Of a DNA stretch of 64,000 bases, positions 34,807-46,413 are shown piece by piece (within the stretch, counting starts at the first letter, position 1; each line of letters opens with the position of its first letter). Made by a program: the position numbers and the translations under genes. The notes under the pieces were generated by a model that was not told where the DNA came from, did no database searches, and saw nothing but the letters and a program-made list of their open reading frames with translations. This DNA is from Phycomyces blakesleeanus NRRL 1555(-). Taxonomy: Eukaryota > Mucoromycota > Mucoromycetes > Mucorales > Phycomycetaceae. The DNA is taken from the NCBI RefSeq assembly GCF_001638985.1, contig NW_017265139.1, forward strand, positions 1,302,001 through 1,366,000, read 5' to 3'.

Positions 34807-36772
34807 TTATCTAATACGACTTGTACTATAATTATCATCTGAATAACCTGATGAATTATTCAAACTAGAGGCAGCTGAAGTACTAGATTCACCAACTTGA
34901 TTTACGTAGCGCGGGCTTGGCTGTCTTCTCACATGCGGTGGTGACGGTGGGTCTTCCGGGATTTCGTCAAAATGCCATGTAGCTGTAGAAGTACGGTCGA
35001 CCTCTTTACCCTTAGATCGTACAGACGTATTAGAGCTAGTTTCTCCTGTTGATCCCCCTGCTGTTATTCTCCGGGAAGAGCTTGTATAAGCATGAATATT
35101 ATCTGGCCTGACGACAATCGTTTTGTTATCTTCTGTGCTACTTGTTGCTAGTAATTGATAGTTCGTGTTTCTCAAGGTTCCAGCACCCAGATTGTTCTCG
35201 GCAGGTTTTATAGCCTTTGTGGCACACGTAAGTCGAGGGATACCAGTATGGGTAGCTGTACTCTTTGGAGTGTTGGACTTATGACTAGGTCTGATACCAT
35301 TGGTAATCAAAGCAATCTTGTTGCCAGTACTAGAAGCATACTCTGGGGTTTTCTCTGTAAGAGACTCAGAAGATACAATGGATTTAGTATTGTCATCTTT
35401 GTTCTCGTCGTCAGACTCGGATATTTCGACTGGCTTTTGTAACGACCACGTTCCATCGAACTCACGGCATTCATTTATAGCATGCTGCCAGCAAAAGGTT
35501 GCGCAAGCATAAGCAAGTGTACCAGCTAGGATAATATAGGTTGCTAGGGTGATTACATAAAAGCCTTGGTGCCAAGGGTTCCAATCCAATACTGACTTGA
35601 TACCCGCTAAATATCCTGTGTGGATGAATAAGTCAACCCCAACGAAAAACAAAAAGGATCCAATAAAAGAAGTTGATGCCATGATTGTATATCTTTCAAC
35701 TCTGAGTGTGAATACACCAGCGATAATAGAACACAGGCTTATAGAAATGACACGAACTATAGACTAATTGTAACTATTAGTACTTTAGAAGAGCACATTG
35801 TAAGGTGCACATATTCATGTTCAATCCCTTAATCATTGGCAGCTGAGAGACATTTACCTGACTAACAACTCCACTTTTTGTTGAAGAAAGGGCCCAAAGT
35901 GCAAAAACAAAGCCTCCCATTGCTATAAAAAAAAACAAATGGAGGGTATTAATCTCCCGTGAATAATTTGACAAAGCATAAGCTATTACCACAAATAATG
36001 TATTTTGCTTTGTCGTGAAAAATACTGAACACGCCCATTCCAATAAAACCAAATAGAGATGTCACAATAAGAGTGTCTGATTCAGAATCGATATAGCTAT
36101 CCGGTAGTTCAACGTTCATAAATGTAGACCAAGCAAATACACCTATTGTTGGTTTTAATACAATACGCAGTTTTGTGTATTAGATGTACGGTCATTATTC
36201 TCTTATTTGTAAAACTTGCCGAACGAAAGAAATCCCATTATACAGACTGTAGGTCGTCTGTAACGGAAGCCAAGGGCCGATAAGTACAACCCCACAAGAA
36301 TAAATATTACACCAATAAGTTTATTGTGGTAAGTCGGCTCCCATCCACCATAGATTAATATCATTGTATCCTTTTCTGTTATTGGTAAATAATATATGCA
36401 TGTGTATTAGCTCTTGATGGCTTGATAAATTCTCAGAATGATCACTTATTATTTCTTACGCTGGTATTGTTCTGGTACGTCGTACATGTAATCAATAGCA
36501 CGCCTGGGAATACGACTAGGGTTTTTTTGGTGAGATACATTAACATGTAGGTAATTGGCATCTGAATCTAACAATGGTCGCAGCATGCTATAATTTGTAC
36601 TTAAGTTATAAGAAACTCTTATGATCTGAACAAATCATACAAGCACAGAAACTTACCCTGCGTCTTGTTGATTATATATAACGTTTGAAAGAGAGGATGA
36701 AGAAGCATGTGCCAGAATTGCTGTATGAACTGTTGCTATCAGCAGTATCCAAAATGCTTGGGTTAATAACAT
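34807..36772 (-). CDS. TMEM198/DUF4203-like multi-spanning membrane protein, paralogue A
   Basis: Model complement(join(34807..35763,35858..35922,35990..36142,36220..36375,36460..36587,36657..36772)), 524 aa. Signal peptide (MLLTQAFWILLIATVHTAIL), a short luminal region, then about seven TM helices: KLIGVIFILVGLYLSALGFR, TLIVTSLFGFIGMGVFSIF, GGFVFALWAL, RVISISLCSIIAGVFTL, TSFIGSFLFFVGVDLFIHTG (the most conserved DUF4203-like segment) and YVITLATYIILAGTLAYAC. The C-terminal about 200 residues are a Ser/Thr-rich cytosolic tail with a DPPSPP motif near the end. The intron after exon 3 has a GC donor (36219-36218); the nearby GT alternative breaks the frame. A paralogue with the same exon layout lies at 44609-46413. 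Function of the family in fungi is unknown. Confidence 0.7.
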
Positions 36773-39699
36773 TGTGAGATTCTATTGAAATAAATAAAAT
36801 ATCTAGTAAAGAAAATAGATAGAGTATATAAAATATTCTTAACATTTTTATAGATATATATTAATTCATCGACGACAGTTTATTATGACAATACCATAGA
36901 CAATCTTAGTTACTGACAGCTTTATATTTTATTATGACTCGTCTGATAATATACGCATTTATATATATATATGTACACATAAGACTTAGGTGTCCATAAC
37001 AGTTTATTAAAAGAGAGTGGTTCATTAAAACAAATGTCGTTTAAATAATGATTCTGACTACAAAAATTCAGCAGAGACATCATTTACAATGTGCTTTTGT
37101 ATGATTGAATAATCAAAATATAATCCTTGCAAAAGAAATTATTGAATTTATAACAATCTTCTTTACTATGAAAACCTTCATAATAAAGAGCTATCTTGCT
37201 ACTATTAATTAAAGAGTATATAATACATAATAAATACACAGAAACACCACCTATGGAAACTTACACAGCTAATATGCTACGTACTTTGCTTTTATTTTAA
37301 AGGTTTGATTAAAGAAAGAAAGAAAGACAAAGAATTAAGCTGAATATCACACTCTGGTGTGAAATAGAAATACGATACTAAAAAAAAAAATTAAATTACA
37401 CATGTGAAAATAAGGCTTTAATTTTATTTAGCTATTAATATTTCTCTGGTCTGTGCGTAAGCCATTAATGTATACATAATTAATCACAGGTAGAAAAAAA
37501 ATTAAGCTTTGTTTTGATTTACGAGGCATGCATGGTAAAGTTGACTTGTTCATTTGCATTTGTTTGGAAAATTTACCAGCTGACATATAGCTACATAAGA
37601 TAAAACACAACTCTAATATTAGTAATCATCAAGTGATCATTTTATTCGCTGTATAGACTCTAGTTGTTTGAGTAATACATTTACAGTCTTTGAATTTGAT
37701 ATAAGGTGTTCTTGTATATATAAGAAATAATGGTAAAAAGTGCGATTTTAGTGAGAAAAATTTGCTTCGTTCTTCAGAGTCTTAAGGTGATTTTAAGGTG
37801 GTCTTTTTGGTCAAATAGCGCTGTCTCCGTTTTATGTTTCAATTTCAAGTTATCCAAGTTATTTTGTATTACAGGCCAAAAATAAAGGCACCTTTTTAAA
37901 TATCCAACTTTTGCCATATCCTCTTTTCTCTTTCATAGTTATTCCCTAGTATCATGCTATTACTTTTATAGTCGACGTAAAACATGTCCCTCGAAGTGTA
38001 TAAAGTAAAAAAAGGAGATTTACTAGATTCAAATAATGCAATGATTTATCATAAATTCATTTTAGAAATATACGGTGATAGCCAGGTTACAAAATTATCT
38101 TCATGTAAATAATACCTTTCTAGAGCTTGCTCGGCATTTTGTACTTTTGTAGCCTCTGTATCAGACAAAGACTACTCGGAACATTTTACCTGGGGATCGT
38201 TGAACTTTCAATTTAAGAAACACAGGAAAATCTCTAGAATTGTATCATTACATTACAACTCGTAAACCTTGTGTTGGGAGTTCAATACAACATCAGGACC
38301 GCAATTTTATAAATGGTATCAAAGCCGTAAGCAGGATATTTTCTCCAGGCAGTTTGGATTGGTAAATCTAAAAAAAAATTAACATAAAAGTGAAGATTAG
38401 CTGCAATGTTACCGTAAAAGACCATGTCAGGTTACATATTACGCTCGAAAACGGTAAGCATATGCAGTATTCAAGTCAGTACTGATAACCCTTCTGACAA
38501 TAGATTTTTCTGTTAGTATTGTGGATCTACTGCAAATTAATATCGACGTGATATATCTGGATTGTTTATCTAAGCTTTATTATACTCTACTCTTTGATTT
38601 CAGATAATCTTAGTGTTTAAACTGAACATAATCCCCTGTATACCTTGCTTGTTTATAAATTATTTCTGTGTTCTTTTTAAGATACGCTTACACGATACCC
38701 TATCACTGCTAGCATTCTCCAGCAGGATACCTCAAAGACACGAAATAAAATAAACTGCCTATGTAAGGCCCATAATTCGAAAATATGTCAGATTATGTTC
38801 TTAGAAGAAGGAAAAACAAGCCACACAGTGAGTACTTTGTAGCTATCTTGAGACATTAAACGTGATAATACAATCCTTTTATGGCTTATTTCTTTGCCAA
38901 AGAGTATAATATATACTAAGGCTATTTTTATTCTAAGAAAAAGTAGAATCAGAAGTATCTGAAAAAGCAACGATAAAATGGTTGGTATTTGACGTGATTT
39001 TTCTATAATACCACTTGTAGAACTTCAAAGTGCGCTTTGAGACTTCAAACTGTACGCTTTGCATTTTTGAATTACGAATTTTGTTATATTAGAGCACATT
39101 ACAGTAAAACAAGTGATACAAAAATATACCTTTTCTTTAAAAAAAAATCAATAAAATTCATAAACAGAATATAATACAAATGCTTTCCTTGGCCAAACTT
39201 TTGCTTGAAAGTAATTATTGGTTGGCTAGTTTTACTTTTGAGCACTATATACAAGGACTAAAATAAGTATATTCTAAAAAGAAGGCAACAGCTATTTACA
39301 GCTCTTAAATTTTATCCAAACTTGTATGAAGTTTTATCTTGGCAGATTCAATAAAGGACAGTGTAGAATACCTAGGGCTTGGAAGATATTTGTAAAGCAT
39401 AGTGACTGTCTTTCTAATGGAATTCTACCAGCTAGAAAAAAAAGGACCAGCTTTTTGGGTTTGGCAGGACTAGTAGAGAAGAAGAAAAAAATATAGATCC
39501 CACCACCGATTGGACAAGATCAATCTCCATTAAAAATTATTTTCGTCTCTTTATCTATTCGACATAATCGTAAAACACTCTACCTTTTATTCATTTCATA
39601 TCATTACAGAGAATTTTCTTGTACTACATAGCTTGTTCATTAAAAAAAGCATTTCATTGACACATTATTTGTTGAATTCAACACCTAATACGGTTAATC
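36773..39699. other. 2.9-kb AT-rich intergenic region, possible LTR relic
   Basis: No intact gene. Around 38252-38267 is ATTACAACTCGTAAAC, repeated exactly at 63431-63446. Further on, near 38325, lies TGGTATCAAAGCC, one base off the initiator-tRNA-Met primer-binding site used by many LTR retrotransposons. This suggests a worn retroelement, without recognisable coding parts. Confidence 0.35.
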
Positions 39700-42439
39700 A
39701 TGGATTCAAATTCTGGACCAAGTCATCCTTCCTCGCCAATTGCACCCTTTGAAACACCACCAAATACTACCAATGAAAGCATGGATACTTCAGTAGACAA
39801 CAGTCCTAATAATGAAGCTGATCAAGTTGCTCAAAACGAAGAAAACGCCAAAACTGCAAAAGAGAATCTGGAGAAAAATGAAGAGTACGTTTTAATGGAA
39901 TAAGCAACAGACAATAGTAATATTAATAATCATAAGAGTTACTACTATTACTATTATGCGTGAAGAAATATGCGATAAAAGAGAACTTGAGAAAACATCT
40001 AACTGATATTTGTTTATTCTTACTTTACGTCTTACTTTAACTATACATCTCTCTACAACTGTTCCTCTTTGAACTTCTACTTGTATCTATATAAACTACA
40101 GCTATCGAGCAGTAGTCAAAACATTAGATGTGTTACGCCACCAACTCAAACAAGCCCTTCAAGATATTGAATCTCTCCATAAATTGAAAAAAGAAGCTCT
40201 TGATGATCCATTTGAATTCGTAGCTTATCTTAAACAAAAGGCATGACTATTTTCAAAATAAGAGTAAAGAATAAACTGTGGATTTATTAACACGGATGTT
40301 TTATTTAGGATTCTAGACGACGTATACCTCAATTGCAAAAAATTGTGTGTGTTCCTGATATCGACTGGCGTCAGTATAAATATTTGCCCGATTCACGCCT
40401 AGTTCAGCAAGCAGGTAATTCAATAACATATTGTATTATATAAATCACTTAAATACCTTTAAACTTCTACTAGCTGCATTAAATGCACTTTCTCAACACT
40501 CTATTGGGCTACACAAACCAAGCGTTTTCCGAGTAAGTTTTATTGTTGTTTTTTTTTGCTAAATAAGCTATGGATATCACATATTATACGTGTATTTACA
40601 TTCCAACAGAATATTCTCGAAATACCCTATCATCCACCTCCACCTTCACACCCTACATCTTCAGCCGTGCGATCCATGCAACGTGAATTAAACAAAGCTT
40701 CTCAAATATTAACTCAAATGCCTTCGCGTGCTAATTCGGTATCAGATTTCTCAGACAAAGAGTCCGATGATGAAAGCATGGTTCAGCCAAGTAGATACGG
40801 AAAGGGCATGAGCAAACGACGTGCATCAGTACATCAACCTAAAGTTGAGGAGCCTACAGCGCCTTTATATAGAAATATAATGGCTGAAGATTATAACGAC
40901 AAATGTCAACCTAGTGACTATCCTACCTATAGCCGTGCAAACACACCTGAAAGGTAAAGAATAATATTATCGTAAGTGTGGAAGATATAAACTAATTCAA
41001 TAATTTATCAATTAGTACCCGGCAGACACTACGATATATTGAACCGCGTATGAGTGAAGAACTTTCCCTTGATTCGGTACGACATATACCATAGATGCAT
41101 GTACTTATAAATAAGAAAGCAGCCCTGATTATCTTTTAATTTAGGATGATCGCTCAAAACTACCGACTCACAATCAGCCGTGGTCTGATGAAGAACAGGT
41201 AATTATATATGCCTGTCTATATAATGGTTTGCTTTATTTTATATAAGTGACCTAACTTTTTTAATATTCTAGCAACGACTCGAACAATTATTAGAGATAT
41301 ATCCTGATGAGCCTGTTCAAGCTCAAAGATTCAACAAAATCTCGAGTGCTCTTGGTACTCGTACTGCCCGCCAAGTAGCCAGTCGAGTCCAAAAGTATTT
41401 TATCAAGCTGGCCAAATTAGGACTTCCTGTACCTGGACGTATCACGATTCCTGTGAGTTGTGAATATAAACTTATATATTTTCTCTCTAAATTGGATGTA
41501 GCAAAAAAAAGACTTATGTATAATTGTAATATTTCTTTTTAGCCTTCCTGTTTACCAAAGCCTTCGCGCGGAAGTATAAATGGACGTGGGCGAGGAATTG
41601 GTAGGATTATGAAACCTAAAAGGCAGAACAGCTCCAATAAACCACGGTCTGTGGCTCGTCAGCCTGTACGTACTTCGGGTTCAGGATATAATTCAATGGT
41701 TTCTGGGGGTATTACAACCACAAGGTATATGAATATAAGAAGATTAAGATAATAGTATAAAAAAGTTACCTGGAATCTAAAATATATATTTTTAAAAAAT
41801 AATAGAATCTCGGGTGCACATTATTTAACAGCCCAAGCACCACCAACTGTGTTTATGTCGGATGACGATGATGATGATACTACTGTAAAGAACATGATGC
41901 TCAAGGTTACCAACCAGAAGATACGCAACGTAAGTCTTATTGAGCCACAATATCACTGCAAAGACATTTTCTAAATATATATTATCAGGGCGACTCTTCT
42001 ATAAAAGAGGAGAACACGAATGAAGCTGTTCATGAAGGTTATGCTGTGAGTAGTAAAACAAATGTGTAATACACAACCCACAACTTACAAAGCTGTAATA
42101 CTGATCTTTTAATCTGATGATAGTGTGACAATTGTGGAATAGAACCAATTGTTGGCGTACTTTACAAATGTACCGTTTGTGATGTGAGCGAAGAGATTGA
42201 TTTATGTGGACAGTGTATGTCTATTGGCACATTTTCAAACGGTAAGTATAAAATTATATATTATTATCTGTACTAAATTGTATAAATGTCTAATAATCGT
42301 TGATGTGTTCATCTTAGATCACCATACACCGGATCATCCTTTTGAAGCTATTCGAACACCGAATGCTTTACCATATTATGCTGATAATGATTATGCTTCT
42401 CCAGAATATTTGGGCGAATACAGCTACCTTGGATATTGA
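39700..42439 (+). CDS. ZZZ3-like protein (SANT/Myb plus ZZ zinc finger)
   Basis: Thirteen exons: join(39700..39884,40102..40240,40309..40414,40474..40532,40610..40953,41016..41076,41145..41198,41273..41452,41543..41724,41806..41929,41989..42045,42124..42241,42318..42439), 576 aa. An acidic disordered start is followed by a helical region that includes [18 protein letters not shown], a Myb/SANT domain near residues 308-362 ([19 protein letters not shown]...[19 protein letters not shown]), a basic Gly/Arg-rich stretch, then a ZZ zinc finger near 498-545 ([19 protein letters not shown]...DLCGQC...HHTPDH). This domain order matches animal ZZZ3, a subunit of the ATAC acetyltransferase complex whose ZZ finger reads histone H3 tails. 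Intron 2 has a GC donor (40241-40242). Other ATAC subunits cannot be judged from this window. Confidence 0.85.
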
Positions 42440-42720
42440 TCTTATTTTCAAAGAAAAAAAAAGAACCATAAAAGTATACTACATTTCATATAGTCTCTTA
42501 AACCCTAAAAAATCTGGCAAAAATCTACCACTGAAATCACATTTCTTGTACCATAGTACAAGCAAAAGGAAACATAAAGAATTTTTTAAAAAAAAATATC
42601 TTTCTGCGTGCATATCTAATATATATAAATATAAATATTCAAAAGGACACCCTAGTCCACCATATATAATGTTTTATTTATTTCTTTATGTGAGAAAGGC
42701 TCTTGTAATATCTAGCTATT

Positions 42721-43749
42721 CTACACATTCTTATCTGCATAACCCATGATATCAAATGCTGCCCTGTAGCAGAATACAAATTGAACAAAAGTTTGCACCA
42801 TTGTGGTGCGTTGTCGACGAAAGCTATCGACCAGTTGGAATACAGGGTCAAATGTAGCCTCTTTGAGGCTTTCTGTGAATAGGCCTTGTCGTGTGGCATT
42901 TATAACGCTGCTTATAACACAGAATGCTCCTGTACGCCCACATCCGGCGCTACAGTGAACTACCATAGGCCCAGCGTTTGGCGTCTGGAAACTTTCTGCA
43001 AAATTGGCTAGAGAAATAATATTTCCTGTCTCTGTGGGCACTCCGTGGTCGGGCCAGGCTGTGTATAGGATATGACTGACCTTTCTGACCTTGACAGTCT
43101 CAAGCTGACCATCGCTACCTCTAAGCATCGCAGATACTTCAATCTCTCGAACAACGCGATTCTCATTGACTTCAACAACCTCAGGCTCAATATTGCGTAC
43201 TTGAATTATCACTCGACCATCTCCATTAAGCATAGTTTCATTTGGATCTTTTCCACTCTGTGCAAGTAAAACTTCTTCTTGTAATGGCCAGTAACGTGCA
43301 CACTTCTCTTGAATACTGTCCATCTCACGTGTGAGACAGACGATTATACGAGTATTCTGATCCAGCACCATTTGCCAAAAATCAGCAATGGTTTGCCGAA
43401 GTGGTCCCTGAGTAGCAATGTAATGACGACTGGGATCAAATGGATCCGTAATCATGCTCGCATTAATATAATTATCAGAAATATTGGCAGAAGAAGTATT
43501 ATCAAGCTTAGCCCCGGGATATGTAAGTCGAACGCGATTATAGTTGAATGGAATAATATTTGAGTATCGATTTTTGCGTCTTGCCAAGGAATGAGTTGCA
43601 TCCGTTTGTAGGAATTTATTTCCGTCTTTTCCGGCTAATCTTCTTGCTTGATCATGTTCGATTCGTCTATAAAGATTCTTTAGATGTTCAACGACATGTC
43701 GGTTATCGAGATTCCAGAGCTGGCGAAGAGATATTGTGTTTGCTTGCAT
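42721..43749 (-). CDS. Protein tyrosine phosphatase (classical, non-receptor type)
   Basis: Intronless, 342 aa, complete from the ATG at 43749. A short N-terminal helix region is followed by a full PTP domain: RYSNIIPFNYNRVRL, DNYINASMI, YIATQGPLRQTIADFWQMV, the WPDHGVP loop with general-acid Asp234, and the P-loop HCSAGCGRTGAFC with nucleophile Cys266. The terminal QRTTMVQTFVQFVFCYRA also matches the family (Q-loop). All catalytic residues are present, so it should be active on phosphotyrosine. It resembles fungal Ptp1/Pyp-type enzymes acting on MAP kinases or cyclin-dependent kinases, but the target cannot be read from sequence. An acidic/variable insert (QSGKDPNETMLNGDG) enlarges the region before WPD. 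Convergent with the ZZZ3-like gene. Confidence 0.93.
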   Translation of the reverse strand: MQANTISLRQLWNLDNRHVVEHLKNLYRRIEHDQARRLAGKDGNKFLQTDATHSLARRKNRYSNIIPFNYNRVRLTYPGAKLDNTSSANISDNYINASMITDPFDPSRHYIATQGPLRQTIADFWQMVLDQNTRIIVCLTREMDSIQEKCARYWPLQEEVLLAQSGKDPNETMLNGDGRVIIQVRNIEPEVVEVNENRVVREIEVSAMLRGSDGQLETVKVRKVSHILYTAWPDHGVPTETGNIISLANFAESFQTPNAGPMVVHCSAGCGRTGAFCVISSVINATRQGLFTESLKEATFDPVFQLVDSFRRQRTTMVQTFVQFVFCYRAAFDIMGYADKNV

Positions 43750-44608
43750 CTTATCAAGTCAAGGCTTAAATGTGTATGATAAAAATATAAAGGTAAAAAA
43801 AGAGGGCTGAGATTTTATCTGTATTTAATACTATAGGTTTTACTTGAGCTTGAGACAAATCGAGAAATTTGTATGGCAGCATGTGGGACACTCACTTTAG
43901 ACTTAAACTAATAATCTAGTTCTAAAGAGAATATATTTAAGAGACTTACGTCTATTAAGTGAGGGTGAAGAGTGTGATAGTAGTTTGTTTCATAGTGCTT
44001 GCTAATGGTACGTGTCATGCATATACAAACACATGATCGCTGTGGCTGCCAATAGTCAAGGCATTCAATTAATATCTCTTTAGTGTGCAAGATAAATGCA
44101 AAAAAAAATAGGATACTCGCAGTAGTTTTTACACCTTGAACCTATAATACAAATTAATACGAAAGAAACTTCTTGCAATACTTTACATATTAAGATGTAA
44201 GGCTTTGACATGAATAGTGGGATTGTATTGCATATGTCTATTTTGTCTTTGAATTTATTGTGTGTCGGTATGTAATAAGGTCAGTATGCACGTTTTTTTT
44301 TCGTATTAAAGACAAGAACCAAAATTGCATATTTTTCTTGACCTCCATTTGCTCTATAAACGATGGTATGCTGGTACCAACGTTTCTATAAGAATATTCT
44401 CAGGAACAAAGAAAAGACAGTAATATGATTATGCTTTCTCCTATTGACATAATCCAATGTACACATATTTTGATATAACAGATCAACATAGTATGCAATA
44501 TTTTATTTAAGAATATTATTCATTCATATAAGAAAAGGCACTACTAAGGTGAGAAAGGTTGATTTGCAGTTTGTGAAGACTTAATAAAAATACAGTATAT
44601 CCAACATT
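43750..44608. other. Intergenic, upstream of PTP and downstream of paralogue B
   Basis: AT-rich, no supportable gene or strong motif. Confidence 0.5.
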
Positions 44609-46413
44609 TCAAAACCAATACCCGCCCCATTTTTTTCTTTCCCCCTCAAATTCAAACTGGTATAATGAATATGGTTTAGGTTGAGGTTTCGGTGGGGAAG
44701 GAGGTGGGTCAGAAAGTGAGATAGTATCCCATATTGTTGCCACCTCGATAATTTGGGATTCTTCATCGCTTGAAGAAGTTTGGGGTAGCGTAGTAAGCTT
44801 TCGCTCTGGTCTAGGATTAACTCGGGTTTCTGAAGACGGTGAGCTACTGGACTTAAAAATTTCTATAGAATTATGACCGGAGCTTGTTGTTGAATTGGAA
44901 AGAGTATTTTTACTAGCTCTGATTTTGTGGTCAGGAATTTCTTCACTCGCCCAGCTAACAGTAGACATTGGTACAGTTTGAAGGTTTTTGTATGAAAGGT
45001 ATGGATACACACTCTCGTTCCCTTCTTCATCAAAAAAATGGGAGGGTCGTTGTCTTTTATGATAGTCACTTATGTCATCTGGGTATTCTTGGTAGCTTGA
45101 TTCCTGATATGACTTCGATTCTGTTTCTTCGTTAGAAATGGCTTCATTGTTAGAAGAATATTGTGTACTTTCATTCGGCTTGTTATTAGCGTCTGTTACA
45201 GGTGGGAGTATTGAATATATGGATACTAAAAATACAATTAATACAATAACAATTGTAATAACAATCATAATTGCGACATCAGATGTTATTATATAATCTT
45301 TGTCTGTAAAAGGATCAGGATGCAAGAAGAACTTTGGGGAAGCCAGGTATCCAGTACGAACAGCGATATCTATACCACTAACTACAAGATAACTTCCGGT
45401 GATTGTAGATGACAATATAAGACCTATTTTCTCGTAAATGATTGTTATCCCTGCAAACAGGATGAATAATGAGGCAGAGACAATCGCTCGAGCAATGTGC
45501 TATAGTAAGGCAACAATTAGGTCTTTAGCTTGGAATATAGAACTTACTAAACCAGTGATGTATACCTGAGGTATAACGTGATCGCTATTAAGACCGCATA
45601 TAAAAGCAGTAAGTGCAATGCCTCCAGTTGCTACAAGTCCATGAGTAAATATATATTTTGAAACAGTATATTATACTTACCCCCAGATAGAATCTTTGAT
45701 ATTGTTGGACATAACACGTAAAATAAAGCTCCAAGAAAACAAAGAAACGCAGAAATAATAATCAATGCACTGATATGAAAAGATGATAATATCTCAGGCT
45801 GTATATTCAACCAAGAATATAAGCTCAAAAAATCTAAAAGGTTTTATAAGATTAAAAGTCAAGTGTAGTTTTAGAAAATCAAAAGAAATTAAAACCTACA
45901 CACAGTAATAAATCCAAATACCCCCAGTGTAGCCTTGACAAATCGGACAGACAAAAACGTCAGACAAAGACCACCTCCAACCGTAATCATAAATAGGACA
46001 ACATTCTGCAAACTTAAAGGTGAAGTACCGTATATCCGAGCTAGATATTGCAACTCTTTGAGCTTAATAAAAGTGCTGTTAAAGAACTCCAATAAATAAT
46101 CTTACTCATTCGCGCTTCATAAAGAAAATCTGCTTTATCAATACTGTCTAAAGTTTCTAATTTGACGGTTGGGTTATAAAAAGTATCAAAAAGCTGTGTG
46201 TCTCTAATTCTCTTGTATATAAATGAAGGTCTACTCACGATTTACAAGGTGTCATGTTTTAGTATTTTAGCTTATGGATGTATAAAATGAATTAACGGCT
46301 TACTTTAAATCTATGGAATATAACATAGAAACTTCCTCAACTGGTGCAGCCTGCATTAATACGGAAAATATATCCACTATGAATACACATAGTAAGAAAA
46401 TTCGTACAAGCAT
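44609..46413 (-). CDS. TMEM198/DUF4203-like multi-spanning membrane protein, paralogue B
   Basis: Model complement(join(44609..45499,45566..45630,45681..45833,45900..46040,46106..46233,46304..46413)), 495 aa. Same layout as the gene at 34807-36772: signal peptide (MLVRIFLLCVFIVDIFSVLM), luminal exon, about seven TM helices, then a Ser-rich cytosolic tail of about 200 residues. Exons 2, 4 and 5 have the same lengths in both paralogues (128, 153 and 65 nt) and all phases agree. Shared protein motifs: GSYLVVSGIDIAVRTGYLAS (GSFLFFVGVDLFIHTGYLAG in A), and a late DPPPSPP motif. The rest is strongly diverged. The exon 2 acceptor is ambiguous (46233 or 46230); I chose 46233 because it keeps the 128-nt length. 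Function unknown. Confidence 0.68.

Noticed and set aside
42342..42749. 135-codon open frame overlapping the ZZZ3-like and PTP genes
   Set aside because: Different frame from the ZZ-domain exon and composition of random sequence; shadow.
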